This document shows, one piece after another, positions 25,367 to 34,580 of a stretch of DNA of 64,000 nt. A program made the position numbers and the translations under genes. Origin of the DNA: Clostridium_AM sp963780135 (GTDB taxonomy: Bacteria; Bacillota; Clostridia; Clostridiales; Clostridiaceae); assembly GCA_963780135.1 (NCBI GenBank), contig CAWAAR010000003.1, positions 1,674,001 to 1,738,000 on the forward strand, in the 5' to 3' direction. Every line of letters begins with the position of its first letter. The first letter of the stretch is position 1. The notes below the pieces were generated by a model. It was not told the origin of the DNA. It did no database searches and saw only the letters and a list, made by a program, of their open reading frames with translations.

Positions 25367-26020
25367 ATGGCAATAGATAGCTATGTAAATAATATTACTT
25401 CACAACATAGGGATAAACCTAAATTTATTAAATGGGTAAGCAAAAATCTTAATGTTATAGATGATACTTATTTACTACTTAAAGCAATGGATAGTAATTT
25501 TGATATAGATAATGCTATTGGAAAACAATTAGATACTTTAGGAACTGTTATTGGAAGGAATCGAACACTTACTTTTCAACCCTTAAATGGATTTAATCCT
25601 ATTTTAGATGATGAACTTTATAGATTAACGCTTAAGGCTAAAACGGCTATGAATAATTGGGATGGAACGATTCCGCAGATGTATGAGATATGGAATAATA
25701 TTTTTGATGATATACAACTACAATTAGAAGATCATCAAGATATGAGTTTTACTGCATATGTTTCAGGCTATGTTAACCAGATAAGGCAGAATTTAATTCA
25801 AAAGGGATATATAGTACCAAAGCCACAAGGTGTGAGAATAAACTATGTAAGTAAATCTCCTATAGCTTTTACTCCTTATGTAGGTATGCTTGTATCAAGT
25901 TTTCAATCTGAAACTATAAACATGAGTTATTCACCAGTAGAGACAATTAATTTTAAAGAATGTTCAAGTATGTTAGTCCAAGGAATAAATACAGTAACTT
26001 TAAATGTAAAAGCAAAGTAA
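25367..26020 (+). CDS. Baseplate/tail protein, DUF2612-like (gpI position)
   Basis: ATG 25367 follows AGAAGGTG. The 217-residue protein has FIKWVSKNLNVIDDTYLLLK, IGKQLDTLGTVIGRNRTL and DDELYRLTLKAKTAMNNWDG, the DUF2612 pattern of wedge-tip proteins replacing gpI between baseplate J and the fibre. Confidence 0.78.
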   Translation: MAIDSYVNNITSQHRDKPKFIKWVSKNLNVIDDTYLLLKAMDSNFDIDNAIGKQLDTLGTVIGRNRTLTFQPLNGFNPILDDELYRLTLKAKTAMNNWDGTIPQMYEIWNNIFDDIQLQLEDHQDMSFTAYVSGYVNQIRQNLIQKGYIVPKPQGVRINYVSKSPIAFTPYVGMLVSSFQSETINMSYSPVETINFKECSSMLVQGINTVTLNVKAK

Positions 26021-26032
26021 GGAGGTTTCTAT

Positions 26033-27883
26033 ATGGCTATTTTTGGGAATATGTCAATTACAAATGCTGGCCAAGTGCTATATACAAAGGCTCAAGCTGG
26101 CAAACCTATAATATTTACTAAAATGCAATTAGGTTCAGGACAAATTGGAACACAAAATCCAGCAACATTAGTAGCATTGGTTCAATCTCAATTTGATGTT
26201 TCAATAAGTTCTATTACGCCTAATACATCACTTAAAACTGCAACAATTAGTGGAACAATAAATAATAATGATATAACAGAAGCTATATATATTTGTGAGA
26301 TGGGATTATGGGCTCAAGATCCGGACGTAGGCGAAATTTTATATGGATATGCAAGTGCTGGAACATTAGGCGATTATATGGCACCAGCTTCACAAGGGCC
26401 ATATTCCTGGTCTTATCAAATAAATGCTGCAGTAGGTAATGCAGCAAACATAACTGCAAATGTAAGTAGTATTATGTATGATTATAGCTTACTAACATCT
26501 GATAGTAGTCTTTCTGTTATATCAGGGGGGAATCAAAAAGAAATAAATAAAAGCATTGATAGCCTACTTAAAAATGTAACAAAGACAGCTCATGGAGCTG
26601 TAGCTGATTTAGTAGCATTAAAAGCAATAGATACTAGTAGCTTACCAGATAATATAACAATAATAGTAAAAAGTTTAGGATTTTATAGGTTTGATTCCAC
26701 AAGCACATTAATTGCAGATGATAATTCAGTAGTCCAACCAACAACAGGATTGGGTCGTTGGCTCAATGACCTTGCGTCGCATAGGGCAGATTTAGCGTCA
26801 CAAGATTTAAATAAAGGTGCAAGTTTGATTGGAATACATGATGCCAATAATCAAATTATAGCTACAAATGTAGAAGGTGCATTAAATGAACTTGCTTCAA
26901 GACCACAAAAGGATATGGATAATGGAAGATACCAAGCTGATTTTGGCTTTGAGGATATGATAACTACCGACAGTGCCTTGAATGGTAATATAATAACTTT
27001 AGATACTACTATTTTAAATGTATCTAAAGTGACAGCAACAGGAAACGGCAATTATGCAAATGTAGTAGGAGCAACATTATCTGGTGCGAGGATAAAATCA
27101 GGATTAATTACGGTAAATAATATCAAGACGGTATCAATATATGTGGATGTGCAAAACGGCAATGGGAGTGACTTGGAACTTGAAATATATGATGTAACAT
27201 CTTCCACATCGCTTGGTACAAAACTCATATCACGTTCAAATATAAAATTAGCTAATTATAACGATTTTATATTTGATGTGGCAATTAACATTAATAATGC
27301 TCATACTTTGGATTTTAGATTAAGAACTAAAAATTATACATCTGCGGATGGTTATGGCATTCAGGCATGGACAAATAATGTTGCAAATAATTATTATCTT
27401 ATAACAACTTCAAATTCATGGAACAACATTACTGAAAGTACCACTTATGGGGTACTGATGAATATATACTCTGAGTTAAGTAATATAACAGGTACAGCAA
27501 CAAAAACAGTAACACCTTCAGATATAAAAAAATGGGGGAATTTAAAATGGACACAAAATGTTCCTGTTAATACAAGTGTTGTATGTGATGTATTAAAATC
27601 AGATGGAACTACAATTTTAAAATCTAATGTAGCAAGTATTGTGGATTTAAGTGATATTGATATTGCTGCCAATCCTAGTTTAAAAGTTAGATGGACATTA
27701 AGCAGAAATAGTATAAGTGATGTAAGTCCTACAGTAAATAATCCTAGTGTAACTTGGGAAGGACAAAAATCTACCTATGGGGAGGTGAGAAATTCCGCAC
27801 CAAATAATCCTAAAAATGGACAATTTTATTATGATTCAATACTTAATAAAATGCGATTTTTTATTAATGGTGCGTGGGTTTGA
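26033..27883 (+). CDS. Tail-collar fibre protein, probably truncated by a frameshift
   Basis: ATG 26033 follows AAGGAGG. Residues 1-150 are the phage tail-collar fibre domain (FGNMSITNAGQVLYTKAQAG, ITEAIYICEMGLWAQDPDVG). The middle is a beta-rich shaft with GRYQADFGFEDMITTDSALN, and the end carries NPKNGQFYYDSILNKMRFFI and NGAWV. The stop TGA 27881-27883 follows immediately. Removing one T from TTT at 27880-27882 would continue in frame as GAWVDGIGKQRASGTGTFV into the next 105 codons, so the natural fibre probably continues to 28205. It binds the host surface. Confidence 0.82.
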   Translation: MAIFGNMSITNAGQVLYTKAQAGKPIIFTKMQLGSGQIGTQNPATLVALVQSQFDVSISSITPNTSLKTATISGTINNNDITEAIYICEMGLWAQDPDVGEILYGYASAGTLGDYMAPASQGPYSWSYQINAAVGNAANITANVSSIMYDYSLLTSDSSLSVISGGNQKEINKSIDSLLKNVTKTAHGAVADLVALKAIDTSSLPDNITIIVKSLGFYRFDSTSTLIADDNSVVQPTTGLGRWLNDLASHRADLASQDLNKGASLIGIHDANNQIIATNVEGALNELASRPQKDMDNGRYQADFGFEDMITTDSALNGNIITLDTTILNVSKVTATGNGNYANVVGATLSGARIKSGLITVNNIKTVSIYVDVQNGNGSDLELEIYDVTSSTSLGTKLISRSNIKLANYNDFIFDVAININNAHTLDFRLRTKNYTSADGYGIQAWTNNVANNYYLITTSNSWNNITESTTYGVLMNIYSELSNITGTATKTVTPSDIKKWGNLKWTQNVPVNTSVVCDVLKSDGTTILKSNVASIVDLSDIDIAANPSLKVRWTLSRNSISDVSPTVNNPSVTWEGQKSTYGEVRNSAPNNPKNGQFYYDSILNKMRFFINGAWV

Positions 27884-28205
27884 TGGAATTGGTAAACAAA
27901 GGGCTAGTGGAACAGGAACTTTTGTAAGTAATTCAAACTATATAGATGTGACAGGATTAACATTCCAGCCCAAAACGATAATTGCTCAATTTGAATATTT
28001 AGTAGGTGGATATATGTATTTTTGTATATATTCATCTGAACTCTCGGGCTTTGCACTAAATAATATACTATTTGATTTGTATCATTCAGGGACAAGTATT
28101 ACAGGTTTTAACAATATAACGGAAACTGGATTTAGATTTACAGATAGTTCGCATACAAATTGGAATGGTGTAACAACTAATTTTAAGTGGTGGGCATTAG
28201 CATAA
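27884..28205 (+). pseudogene. Distal fibre tip, frameshifted from the fibre gene
   Basis: This +1 frame encodes IGKQRASGTGTFVSNSNYID and VTGLTFQPKTIIAQFEYLVG, a C-terminal receptor-binding or trimerisation module common at fibre tips. The first in-frame ATG (27867) has no ribosome binding site. It joins cleanly to the upstream fibre if one T is deleted near 27880-27882, so it is best read as the severed tip rather than a separate gene. Confidence 0.7.
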
Positions 28206-28230
28206 TCAATATTAATTAGGAGGAATTATT

Positions 28231-28893
28231 ATGAATTTTATAGGTAGAAAAATATATTTTGATAAAGTGACAGGGAATTCTTTACTAGATACTGGAGAAA
28301 TGTGTGGAGATGTTAGAGAAACAACTGTAAATGAAGATTTTATGACTTACATAGAGTTAGCTAAAAGGACAAAAGATTCTGTAGGTGTTATAAAACTGGG
28401 ATATGGTTTTAAAGCAAATGAATTTGGAAATTGTACAGGATATAGAATAGACCTTGAAACAAATAATATAGTTTTTAGTTTTACTGCTCCAGAAGCTACT
28501 TTGGAAGAAGTGAAACAAGCTAAAATACAAGAATTAGAGAATTGTTGTACAAAAGTAAAAGATAGAGGTTTTAAATCAAGTTGTCTAGGAACAGAAAAGA
28601 TTTTTGACAGTTCTCCTGAAAATAGGAATTTGATAATAGGACTAGCAATGAAAGCAAGTTTGGTAGCAAATGGAGCTACATTAGCTGACAGCAATATTGA
28701 TTGGAAATCAGCAGGTGAACCAGTTTGTTATCCTTGGCAGCCACAACAAATGATTATACTGGGTGTTGATATGTCTACATTTTTAACTAACACTATAAAG
28801 CATAAAGAGCAATTACAACAATATGTTAGTGCTTTAAAAACTGTAGAGGAGGTTCAGAAAGTAACATGGGATACAGTAATTCGGACAACCTAA
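28231..28893 (+). CDS. Tail fibre-associated protein, DUF4376-like
   Basis: ATG 28231 follows TTAGGAGGAA. The 220-residue protein has IYFDKVTGNSLLDTGEM at the N-terminus and TLEEVKQAKIQELENCCTKV, FKSSCLGTEKIFDSSPENRN and a C-terminal helix. This resembles DUF4376 proteins downstream of fibre genes, likely fibre chaperones or tip proteins. It overlaps the next gene by 28 nt. Confidence 0.7.
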   Translation: MNFIGRKIYFDKVTGNSLLDTGEMCGDVRETTVNEDFMTYIELAKRTKDSVGVIKLGYGFKANEFGNCTGYRIDLETNNIVFSFTAPEATLEEVKQAKIQELENCCTKVKDRGFKSSCLGTEKIFDSSPENRNLIIGLAMKASLVANGATLADSNIDWKSAGEPVCYPWQPQQMIILGVDMSTFLTNTIKHKEQLQQYVSALKTVEEVQKVTWDTVIRTT

Positions 28894-29339
28894 AAAATAA
28901 AATCTATAAAGACGTTATTTTGATATTTGTAATGGGAGCATTATATATGGTACTAGAAGGTTTTTGGCGAGGATGGACAAATATATCTATGCTTGTAGTT
29001 GGTGGCTTATGTGGATTTTTTATTGGAAGGCTAAATGAGTACCCAACGTTCTATAATCGTAAGATGTGGGAACAGTGCATTATAGGTACTATTATAGTAT
29101 TAGTTGTAGAATTTACTAGTGGAATGATTCTTAATGTATGGTTAGGACTTCATATATGGGATTATTCTAATACTTGGGGTAATTTACATGGTCAAATATG
29201 TATTCCTTATGCTGTTTTATGGTTTCTGCTAGTTCCAACAGTAATTTATGCAGATGATTATTTAAGATTTATGCTATTTGGAGAAGAAAAGCCCATGGGT
29301 GTATTAAAAAATTACAATAAATTAATTAAATTGAAATAA
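28866..29339 (+). CDS. CmpB-type putative ABC transporter permease-like membrane protein
   Basis: ATG 28866 lies within the end of the previous gene, with GAGGAGG at 28847-28853. The 157-residue protein has about four helices: VILIFVMGALYMVLEGFWRG, ISMLVVGGLCGFFIGRL, IIGTIIVLVVEFTSGMIL and CIPYAVLWFLLVPTVIYA, with the WDYSNTWGNLHGQICI motif of the PF06541-like family. Known in prophages and Firmicutes. Role in the phage unknown. Confidence 0.78.
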   Translation: MGYSNSDNLKNKIYKDVILIFVMGALYMVLEGFWRGWTNISMLVVGGLCGFFIGRLNEYPTFYNRKMWEQCIIGTIIVLVVEFTSGMILNVWLGLHIWDYSNTWGNLHGQICIPYAVLWFLLVPTVIYADDYLRFMLFGEEKPMGVLKNYNKLIKLK

Positions 29340-29466
29340 TGACTTATATTATAATAAATTCATAATGATATTTTAATATATAAAATTTGACAAACAAGTA
29401 AAAAAATATTATTATTTAATTGTATTAAACATCAATATTTTACAAAATATGAAAGAGGGTAGTAGA

Positions 29467-30162
29467 ATGAATAAAAAAATTAAATTTTTAACTCCAACTT
29501 TGTGTGGATTACTATTAGCTTCTAGTTTATCTGTAATTAATGTACAAGCTAAACAATGTAATACAGATACAAAGATACAATTTAAAAATAATATATTTGC
29601 ATCAGCAGTAAATGAAAATTATTCTAGATTTTTCACTTATTGCACTATATCTCATGAAGATGTTACAAAAATACTTAATTATTATAAAAATCCACAAGGA
29701 CAGGAGTTAAGCGAATTTCTGGTAAACAATAGAATAGTTGATATTTCACATGCTAATCTTATTGGTCATGCTCTAAATGAATTCAAAGATAAATCTCTTA
29801 AATGTGAAGATAGAGGAAATGGAATAAAATTTTTAAAACCATATGATTGTGGAAACCTGGTAAGAATGACAATAGCACCTAATAATACTTCTGCTAGCAA
29901 TTACACACAGTATTGCAGAATATCTAATGCTAATAGCTGGGATATACTTTTCTACATGAATGAAAATAAAAATTTTACGGTAAATCAGTTAGCAAGCCAT
30001 ATATTGCAGATTGGTGTCTCTAGTGATGCAACAGTTGCAAATAAGGTTGCTTCTTTAATAATGCAAGATGGAACTGAGAAGTTTTCTGGAGAATTTAATG
30101 CAGGAGTATACGTATTAAAAAGTGATGATAACGTACTTGTAATAACACCTATCCAAGTTTAA
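29467..30162 (+). CDS. Secreted protein of unknown function
   Basis: ATG 29467 has AGAGGG upstream; the in-frame ATG 29449 precedes the ribosome binding site. The 231-residue protein has a signal peptide (MNKKIKFLTPTLCGLLLASS, cleavage near VQAKQ). The mature part is Asn/Ser-rich with several Cys and no recognised motif. It lies after the tail genes in the lysogenic-conversion position and is preceded by an AT-rich 127-bp leader, suggesting its own promoter. Confidence 0.65.
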   Translation: MNKKIKFLTPTLCGLLLASSLSVINVQAKQCNTDTKIQFKNNIFASAVNENYSRFFTYCTISHEDVTKILNYYKNPQGQELSEFLVNNRIVDISHANLIGHALNEFKDKSLKCEDRGNGIKFLKPYDCGNLVRMTIAPNNTSASNYTQYCRISNANSWDILFYMNENKNFTVNQLASHILQIGVSSDATVANKVASLIMQDGTEKFSGEFNAGVYVLKSDDNVLVITPIQV

Positions 30163-30183
30163 AAAATAATAATTGCATTAGAA

Positions 30184-30563
30184 TTGTTTTTTGCATTATC
30201 AATCATTAGCTCAATTAGTTTAGTATTTGGGGGGAACGGCTAAAGCAGCAACTTTAAATAGTACAAGTACTTCTACAAGGGCAGTATGTAACTTAAAAGT
30301 TCAAATTAGCAACAGTGGTTAAAATACTAGCAATAACGAAATATCATTATGATGTAACAACAGAAGTTAGTCCATCAGGCATACAGGATGTAACATCAGG
30401 AATGATTTGGTGGGGTGATTTGCAAGCAAAACTTTGGCAAGATACATATTTTGATAAAGGATATAGAAAATATAAAGCTAATGTAAAATCATTGGATGAT
30501 AATAACAATATTATTAAGAGAAGAAACAATAGAGTTTGTCGCTTGGAATTGCAATACATTTAG
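30184..30563 (+). pseudogene. Frameshifted remnant of a small secreted protein
   Basis: A signal-peptide-like run (LFFALSIISSISLVFGG) ends at a G6 tract (30229-30234). Removing one G continues into TAKAATLNSTSTSTRAVCNL before a second frame break near 30315, after which YHYDVTTEVSPSGIQDVTSG and MIWWGDLQAKLWQDTYF continue to TAG 30563. At least two shifts are needed to read through and no good start site is visible. The family is not recognised. Confidence 0.5.
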
Positions 30564-30605
30564 GATACTATAATAAGTATATTTTTAAAAGACTATAATT
30601 AGTAT

Positions 30606-30638
30606 AAAAGCACATCTAATTTAAGGTGTGCTTTTGTT
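30606..30638 (+). terminator. Terminator after the secreted-protein remnant
   Basis: AAAAGCACA (30606-30614) pairs perfectly with TGTGCTTTT (30627-30635) across a 12-nt loop, followed by GTTT. Confidence 0.65.
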
Positions 30639-30776
30639 TCGCAATAGAAAAATTATACGTCACAAAGGCTTAGGTATCTAGGTCTTTTTATTTTACATTT
30701 AAAAAGATAAAAATAATTGAATTAAGTGCCACAAAATTAAATAAATTATAATAAACGATAAATAGAGGTGAATAAA

Positions 30777-30923
30777 TTGGAACAGGCTTTATTAACAAAA
30801 ACTAAAGAGGTATTAGAAGAATTGAAGAAATTATTATCAAAAGATGAAGTGTTAGAAGCTGAAAAAAACTTTATTTTAGGAGAATTGTGGGTACTGGTAG
30901 ATTTATTAAAAAGTACAAAATAG
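30777..30923 (+). CDS. Small helical protein, 48 aa
   Basis: TTG 30777 has AGAGGTGA at a good distance. The product is one amphipathic, Leu-rich acidic/basic helix pair (LTKTKEVLEELKKLLSKDEV, FILGELWVLVDLLKS). It ends directly before a strong bidirectional terminator. No family recognised; it could be a small regulator or lysis-related peptide. Confidence 0.5.
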   Translation: MEQALLTKTKEVLEELKKLLSKDEVLEAEKNFILGELWVLVDLLKSTK

Positions 30924-30954
30924 AAAATAAGGGGATTTGAGATCCCCTTATTTT
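30924..30954. terminator. Bidirectional terminator between convergent genes
   Basis: A perfect 13-bp stem, with AAAATAAGGGGAT (30924-30936) pairing with 30942-30954 around a TTGAG loop. A-rich and T-rich flanks serve both the 48-aa gene on the plus strand and the gene on the minus strand that ends at 30953. Confidence 0.85.
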
Positions 30955-31609
30955 ATTGGTAGTTATATCTAATTGTAAATATAGGATCTTGGTGAATTTC
31001 AAAGCTAACTACATTTTTGTTAACTAGTCCAATTGGTGTTATTGTTTCTTCAGATACAGTTTGTCCATTTAGATCTTGAGCTTTTGTCATGGTTGGATTT
31101 ATTGTTGCGCCAATAGGAGCTATAAGAGTAACTTGAATTTTTCCACCAGAAGGATATATTCCAAGTCCATCAAATGGTAATAATACTTTAAAATCAAAGT
31201 TATTTGGTTCTACCGGATAAAGTCTATATTTGTAAGAAACAATGTACCTACAATTATTGCTTTCTAATGGTTCAATAGGGGCTACATGCATAGATGTTAA
31301 CAATAAAGCTTTTTCTATATCTTTCAATGTAGCATCCATATTATTAGAATCAATATCATTTAGGATGTTAGATATATCTTCTCTTAATTTGCTTTTTAGC
31401 ATTGGATATATTGGGGTTTTACCATCCTTAATTAAGTTAATAGCTTTTTGAGGTATATCCTCAACATGAGGTATAGCCCATTGAAGCTCTGGTGGAATAG
31501 GGGAATCAGTTTGCATTAGTATTGTTACATGGGCAATATCATATTCAAGTCCATGCCTTGAAGTACCATGTACAACAGTATTTAAATCTTGTAATATTAC
31601 ATTTGGCAT
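30953..31609 (-). CDS. Hypothetical protein, 218 aa, minus strand
   Basis: ATG at 31609 (minus) has AGGAGGTGG 6 nt upstream. The protein is mixed: MPNVILQDLNTVVHGTSRHG, an acidic middle (DISNILNDIDSNNMDATLKD), and a beta-rich C-terminal part (GKIQVTLIAPIGATINPTMT). No signal peptide or membrane helix. It is oriented against the phage genes in the accessory zone. I do not recognise the family; it may be expressed in the lysogen. Confidence 0.6.
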   Translation of the reverse strand: MPNVILQDLNTVVHGTSRHGLEYDIAHVTILMQTDSPIPPELQWAIPHVEDIPQKAINLIKDGKTPIYPMLKSKLREDISNILNDIDSNNMDATLKDIEKALLLTSMHVAPIEPLESNNCRYIVSYKYRLYPVEPNNFDFKVLLPFDGLGIYPSGGKIQVTLIAPIGATINPTMTKAQDLNGQTVSEETITPIGLVNKNVVSFEIHQDPIFTIRYNYQ

Positions 31610-31856
31610 TTTGCCACCTCCTAATTTTTTATTACATTATTAGGATATAATACAAGTATATATAAATCAATGAAAATTTGCATATTTTTATAATATATTA
31701 CATTAAACGTAGAGTATTTGTGGAAAAATGTAAAAACAAATAAAGAAAACTTATATGATCTAAAGGCATTTAGAATAATTAAGTTGCATTATGTGGGCAT
31801 ATTGTAATTATAGGTATATAATTGGTAGTATCTGTACGAATAAGGGGGATGAAAAA

Positions 31857-32888
31857 TTGAAAAACAAATTTATAATTGCAACTTTTATTAGTGCTTTTCT
31901 ATTGATTGCACCCAATGTAAAGGCAGCAAATTATACGGACTATCAAACAGTAGATTCAAGCAAAACATGGACAATTAAATTCACAGGAGAAGTTGGTTTT
32001 GATGATTCAACTAAACAAGATATTACTGTGATAGATAGTAAGAAAAATACTATAAATGTAAGTTTGAAACAAGGAAGTGATGCTAAAACTGTTCTAGTTA
32101 GTGTACCACAAGGTGGTTACACACCAGGAGAAAGTTACATATTAGATATTGGAAATAAGGTGCATTCTAAAAAAGGAAAAGCATTAAAGAATAAATACCA
32201 AATTCATTTTAATGTCAAAAGCAGTACTGATGTAGTAACTTTTAAAGACAAAAACTTGGAACAAGTAGTAAGAGAAATCATAAAAAAACCTATAGGTGAT
32301 ATTTATAAAAGTGATGTTGAAAAAATAACAGAATTGAATGCCAGTACTAGAAATATTCAAGATATTAGTGGAATTGAAAATTTAACTAATTTAAAATTGC
32401 TTCATTTAGGTATTAATAAAATAACTGATATAAGTGTTTTAAAAGGATTAATTAATTTAGAATTGCTTGATTTGAGCACCAATCAAATAAGTGATATAAG
32501 TGAATTAAAAGGATTAACTAATTTGCAAACTCTTTACTTGAGTTATAATCAAATAAATGATATAAATGCATTAAAAGGACTAATTAATTTAAAATTGCTT
32601 GATTTAGATAAAAATCAAATAAGTGATATAAGAGCATTAGAAGGATTAGCCAGTCTAAAATTGCTTGATATGTATGATAATCAAATAAGAGATATAAGCA
32701 CATTGCGAGGGTTAAGTAATTTGCAAACACTCAGTTTAGATAAAAATCAAATAAGTGATATAAGCGCACTGAAAGAGTTAACTAGCTTGCAAATGCTTTA
32801 TTTAGGTGGGTTAGGTCATAATCCGATAAGTGATGATGATAAACAGTCATTGAAAAATGCTTTACCTAAATGTAATATTGTTTTTTAG
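31857..32888 (+). CDS. Secreted leucine-rich repeat protein, internalin-like
   Basis: TTG 31857 follows AAGGGGGATGA; the upstream in-frame ATG 31791 would give a non-signal extension. A signal peptide (LKNKFIIATFISAFLLIAPN, cleavage after VKA) is followed by an Ig-like domain (SKTWTIKFTGEVGFDDS to about residue 125) and about seven 22-residue internalin-type repeats (NLKLLHLGINKITDISVLKG and variants), capped by ISDDDKQSLKNALPKC. No LPXTG or membrane anchor is visible. The repeats are also recognisable as a 66-bp DNA period at about 32,379-32,820. Likely a surface or secreted protein-binding factor carried by the prophage. Confidence 0.82.
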   Translation: MKNKFIIATFISAFLLIAPNVKAANYTDYQTVDSSKTWTIKFTGEVGFDDSTKQDITVIDSKKNTINVSLKQGSDAKTVLVSVPQGGYTPGESYILDIGNKVHSKKGKALKNKYQIHFNVKSSTDVVTFKDKNLEQVVREIIKKPIGDIYKSDVEKITELNASTRNIQDISGIENLTNLKLLHLGINKITDISVLKGLINLELLDLSTNQISDISELKGLTNLQTLYLSYNQINDINALKGLINLKLLDLDKNQISDIRALEGLASLKLLDMYDNQIRDISTLRGLSNLQTLSLDKNQISDISALKELTSLQMLYLGGLGHNPISDDDKQSLKNALPKCNIVF

Positions 32889-32996
32889 ATATAGAACTGA
32901 AAGTATTAATGTATATGAGGTTATAGTAATTTTAACTACATTCTTTTTTATTCTAATGCTTGTAAATAAAAATTGAATATAAATGTTTTTGAAAGA

Positions 32997-33021
32997 AGCT
33001 TGAATTTATTCAAGCTCTTTT
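32997..33021 (+). terminator. Terminator after the LRR gene
   Basis: AGCTTGAA and TTCAAGCT form a perfect 8-bp stem around TTTA, followed by CTTTTAATTTT. Confidence 0.75.
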
Positions 33022-33046
33022 AATTTTGCAAAATAGGAGGTGTAAT

Positions 33047-33307
33047 ATGGATTATGATGAAAAGCTATGTGATGAAAAACATGGGAACATAAAATCTATG
33101 CTAGAAGATCATGAAAAAAGATTAAATGGACATTCTACTAGACTAGATAAAATTGAACAAAATCAATCTGAATTTAAAATTGAAATAAAAAATTTATGTG
33201 AAAGTCTAAAAACTTTAACAAATACGCTAAAGTGGTTTATGGGAATCTGGGTAACAAGCTTACTGGGGTTCTTTTTTTATGTAATTCAAAGTCATATTTT
33301 TAAATAA
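33047..33307 (+). CDS. Holin-associated protein, XhlA family
   Basis: ATG 33047 has AGGAGGTG upstream; the in-frame ATG 33026 precedes the ribosome binding site. The 86-residue protein has a coiled-coil N-terminal part (LEDHEKRLNGHSTRLDKIEQ) and one C-terminal membrane helix (WFMGIWVTSLLGFFFYVI), the XhlA/hemolysin layout that works with holins in PBSX-type lysis. Confidence 0.82.
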   Translation: MDYDEKLCDEKHGNIKSMLEDHEKRLNGHSTRLDKIEQNQSEFKIEIKNLCESLKTLTNTLKWFMGIWVTSLLGFFFYVIQSHIFK

Positions 33308-33327
33308 AAAAACGGGAGGTAAAAATT

Positions 33328-34092
33328 ATGGTAATAACTTATGATTTCGGACATGGTACAGGTGAGGATAGAGGGGCAGAAGGCTATAGGAATGAGGAAC
33401 ATGACTGTAGGGAGTATGGAGCATCTACTATTAAAAAATTACAAAGTTTAGGACATACTTGTTATGATTGTACACCACCAGAAAGTCCTGCATTATCTTT
33501 GGGACAATCATTAGCTTATAGAGTTAACAAGGCTAATTCTATAGGCTCATCATTTCATCTTTGCTTTCATGTTGATGCATATGAAACTGATAAAGCTAAT
33601 GGTTGTGAAGTAGAGTATATAAGTGATTCAGGTAAAGATTATGCGGATAGAATATGCAATGAAATGTCCAATGCGTTAGGTTTTAGAAACAGAGGTAGTC
33701 AATTAAGAACTGGGTTATATGTACTTAAATATACAAATATGACTGCAGTATTAATTGAACCTTTTTTCTGCGATACAAAGAGCGACTGTGATAAATATGA
33801 TCCAGAGAAATTAGCTACAGCCATAGTAAAAGGAATTACAGGACAAACAGTATCAAATCAGCCACAAATTACAGTTGCAGCACCAGTTCAAACAGCAGCA
33901 AAGTATCCTGAAACTATACCTGAAGGAGTATCACAGATACCAGGAATTAAAGGATATGTTGAACCACGTACTGATGGTGGAATTGGTATACATTTAGATA
34001 GAGGCAATTATATAGTCATAGGTAAGGGATTTGTAGATGTTTATTACAACGATAATAATGGTCATGGTGGAAGTAAAAGAATATCAGGTTAG
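33328..34092 (+). CDS. N-acetylmuramoyl-L-alanine amidase (endolysin), Amidase_3
   Basis: ATG 33328 follows CGGGAGG. Residues 1-173 are an Amidase_3 zinc hydrolase: H9 in YDFGHG, E23/E24 in RNEEHD, H81 in FHLCFHVDAYETD and catalytic E144 in AVLIEPFFCD. After a Pro/Ala-rich linker, residues about 190-254 form a C-terminal domain (YVEPRTDGGIGIHLDRGNYI) likely to bind the cell wall. It lyses the host together with the holin. The stop is TAG. Confidence 0.9.
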   Translation: MVITYDFGHGTGEDRGAEGYRNEEHDCREYGASTIKKLQSLGHTCYDCTPPESPALSLGQSLAYRVNKANSIGSSFHLCFHVDAYETDKANGCEVEYISDSGKDYADRICNEMSNALGFRNRGSQLRTGLYVLKYTNMTAVLIEPFFCDTKSDCDKYDPEKLATAIVKGITGQTVSNQPQITVAAPVQTAAKYPETIPEGVSQIPGIKGYVEPRTDGGIGIHLDRGNYIVIGKGFVDVYYNDNNGHGGSKRISG

Positions 34093-34163
34093 TTAAGAGT
34101 TTTAATTGTAAGGCTCTTTTCAAATTATCAAAAATATAAATAAAAATTTAGGAGGAAAATAGT

Positions 34164-34580
34164 ATGTTAGGAAATGAAGTAGCAAATATAATCTCACAGG
34201 GAGTATTAAGTATTTTAGGAGCTTTAGCTTCTTATGGTGTAACAGTAGGAATTGCTTATCTTAAAAAGAAAAAGGAAGCTGTTATCAAACAAATAGGAGC
34301 TGATTAGTATAATGAAGATTATAAGATGGCACAAGATATTTATTATAGAGCAGAGCAGCAATTTAAACTCATACCACAGGCGGGTGAGCAAAAAAAACAG
34401 GAATTTGATAAGATGCTAGTTGAAAAAATTCCAGGAATATCTCAAGAAGAATTAAACCACTTTAGAGAAACTATTTGCGGAAAAGTAAATAGTGAAGTTA
34501 AGGATGGAAAGCTTTTGGCTCCTGCGTTTGATTCAAACAAGGATATAGCTGATGTTATGGATATTAATAATGTACAGTAG
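34164..34580 (+). pseudogene. LLH-family holin interrupted by in-frame TAG
   Basis: ATG 34164 follows TTAGGAGGAA. The first 47 codons give a membrane segment (GVLSILGALASYGVTVGIAY) and KKKKEAVIKQIGAD, then TAG at 34305-34307. The same frame continues YNEDYKMAQDIYYRAEQQFK to a second TAG at 34578-34580, and after that for 16 more codons to TAA 34629-34631. LLH holins (about 130 aa) normally read through this point with a Gln, so CAG to TAG is likely. The downstream part has no ribosome binding site before ATG 34326. TAG ends several intact genes here, so general amber recoding is not supported. Confidence 0.75.

Noticed and set aside
32379..32820. 66-bp periodic DNA repeat as a CRISPR or satellite array
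   Set aside because: The repeats are in frame and encode internalin-type leucine-rich repeats; there are no constant repeats with unique spacers.
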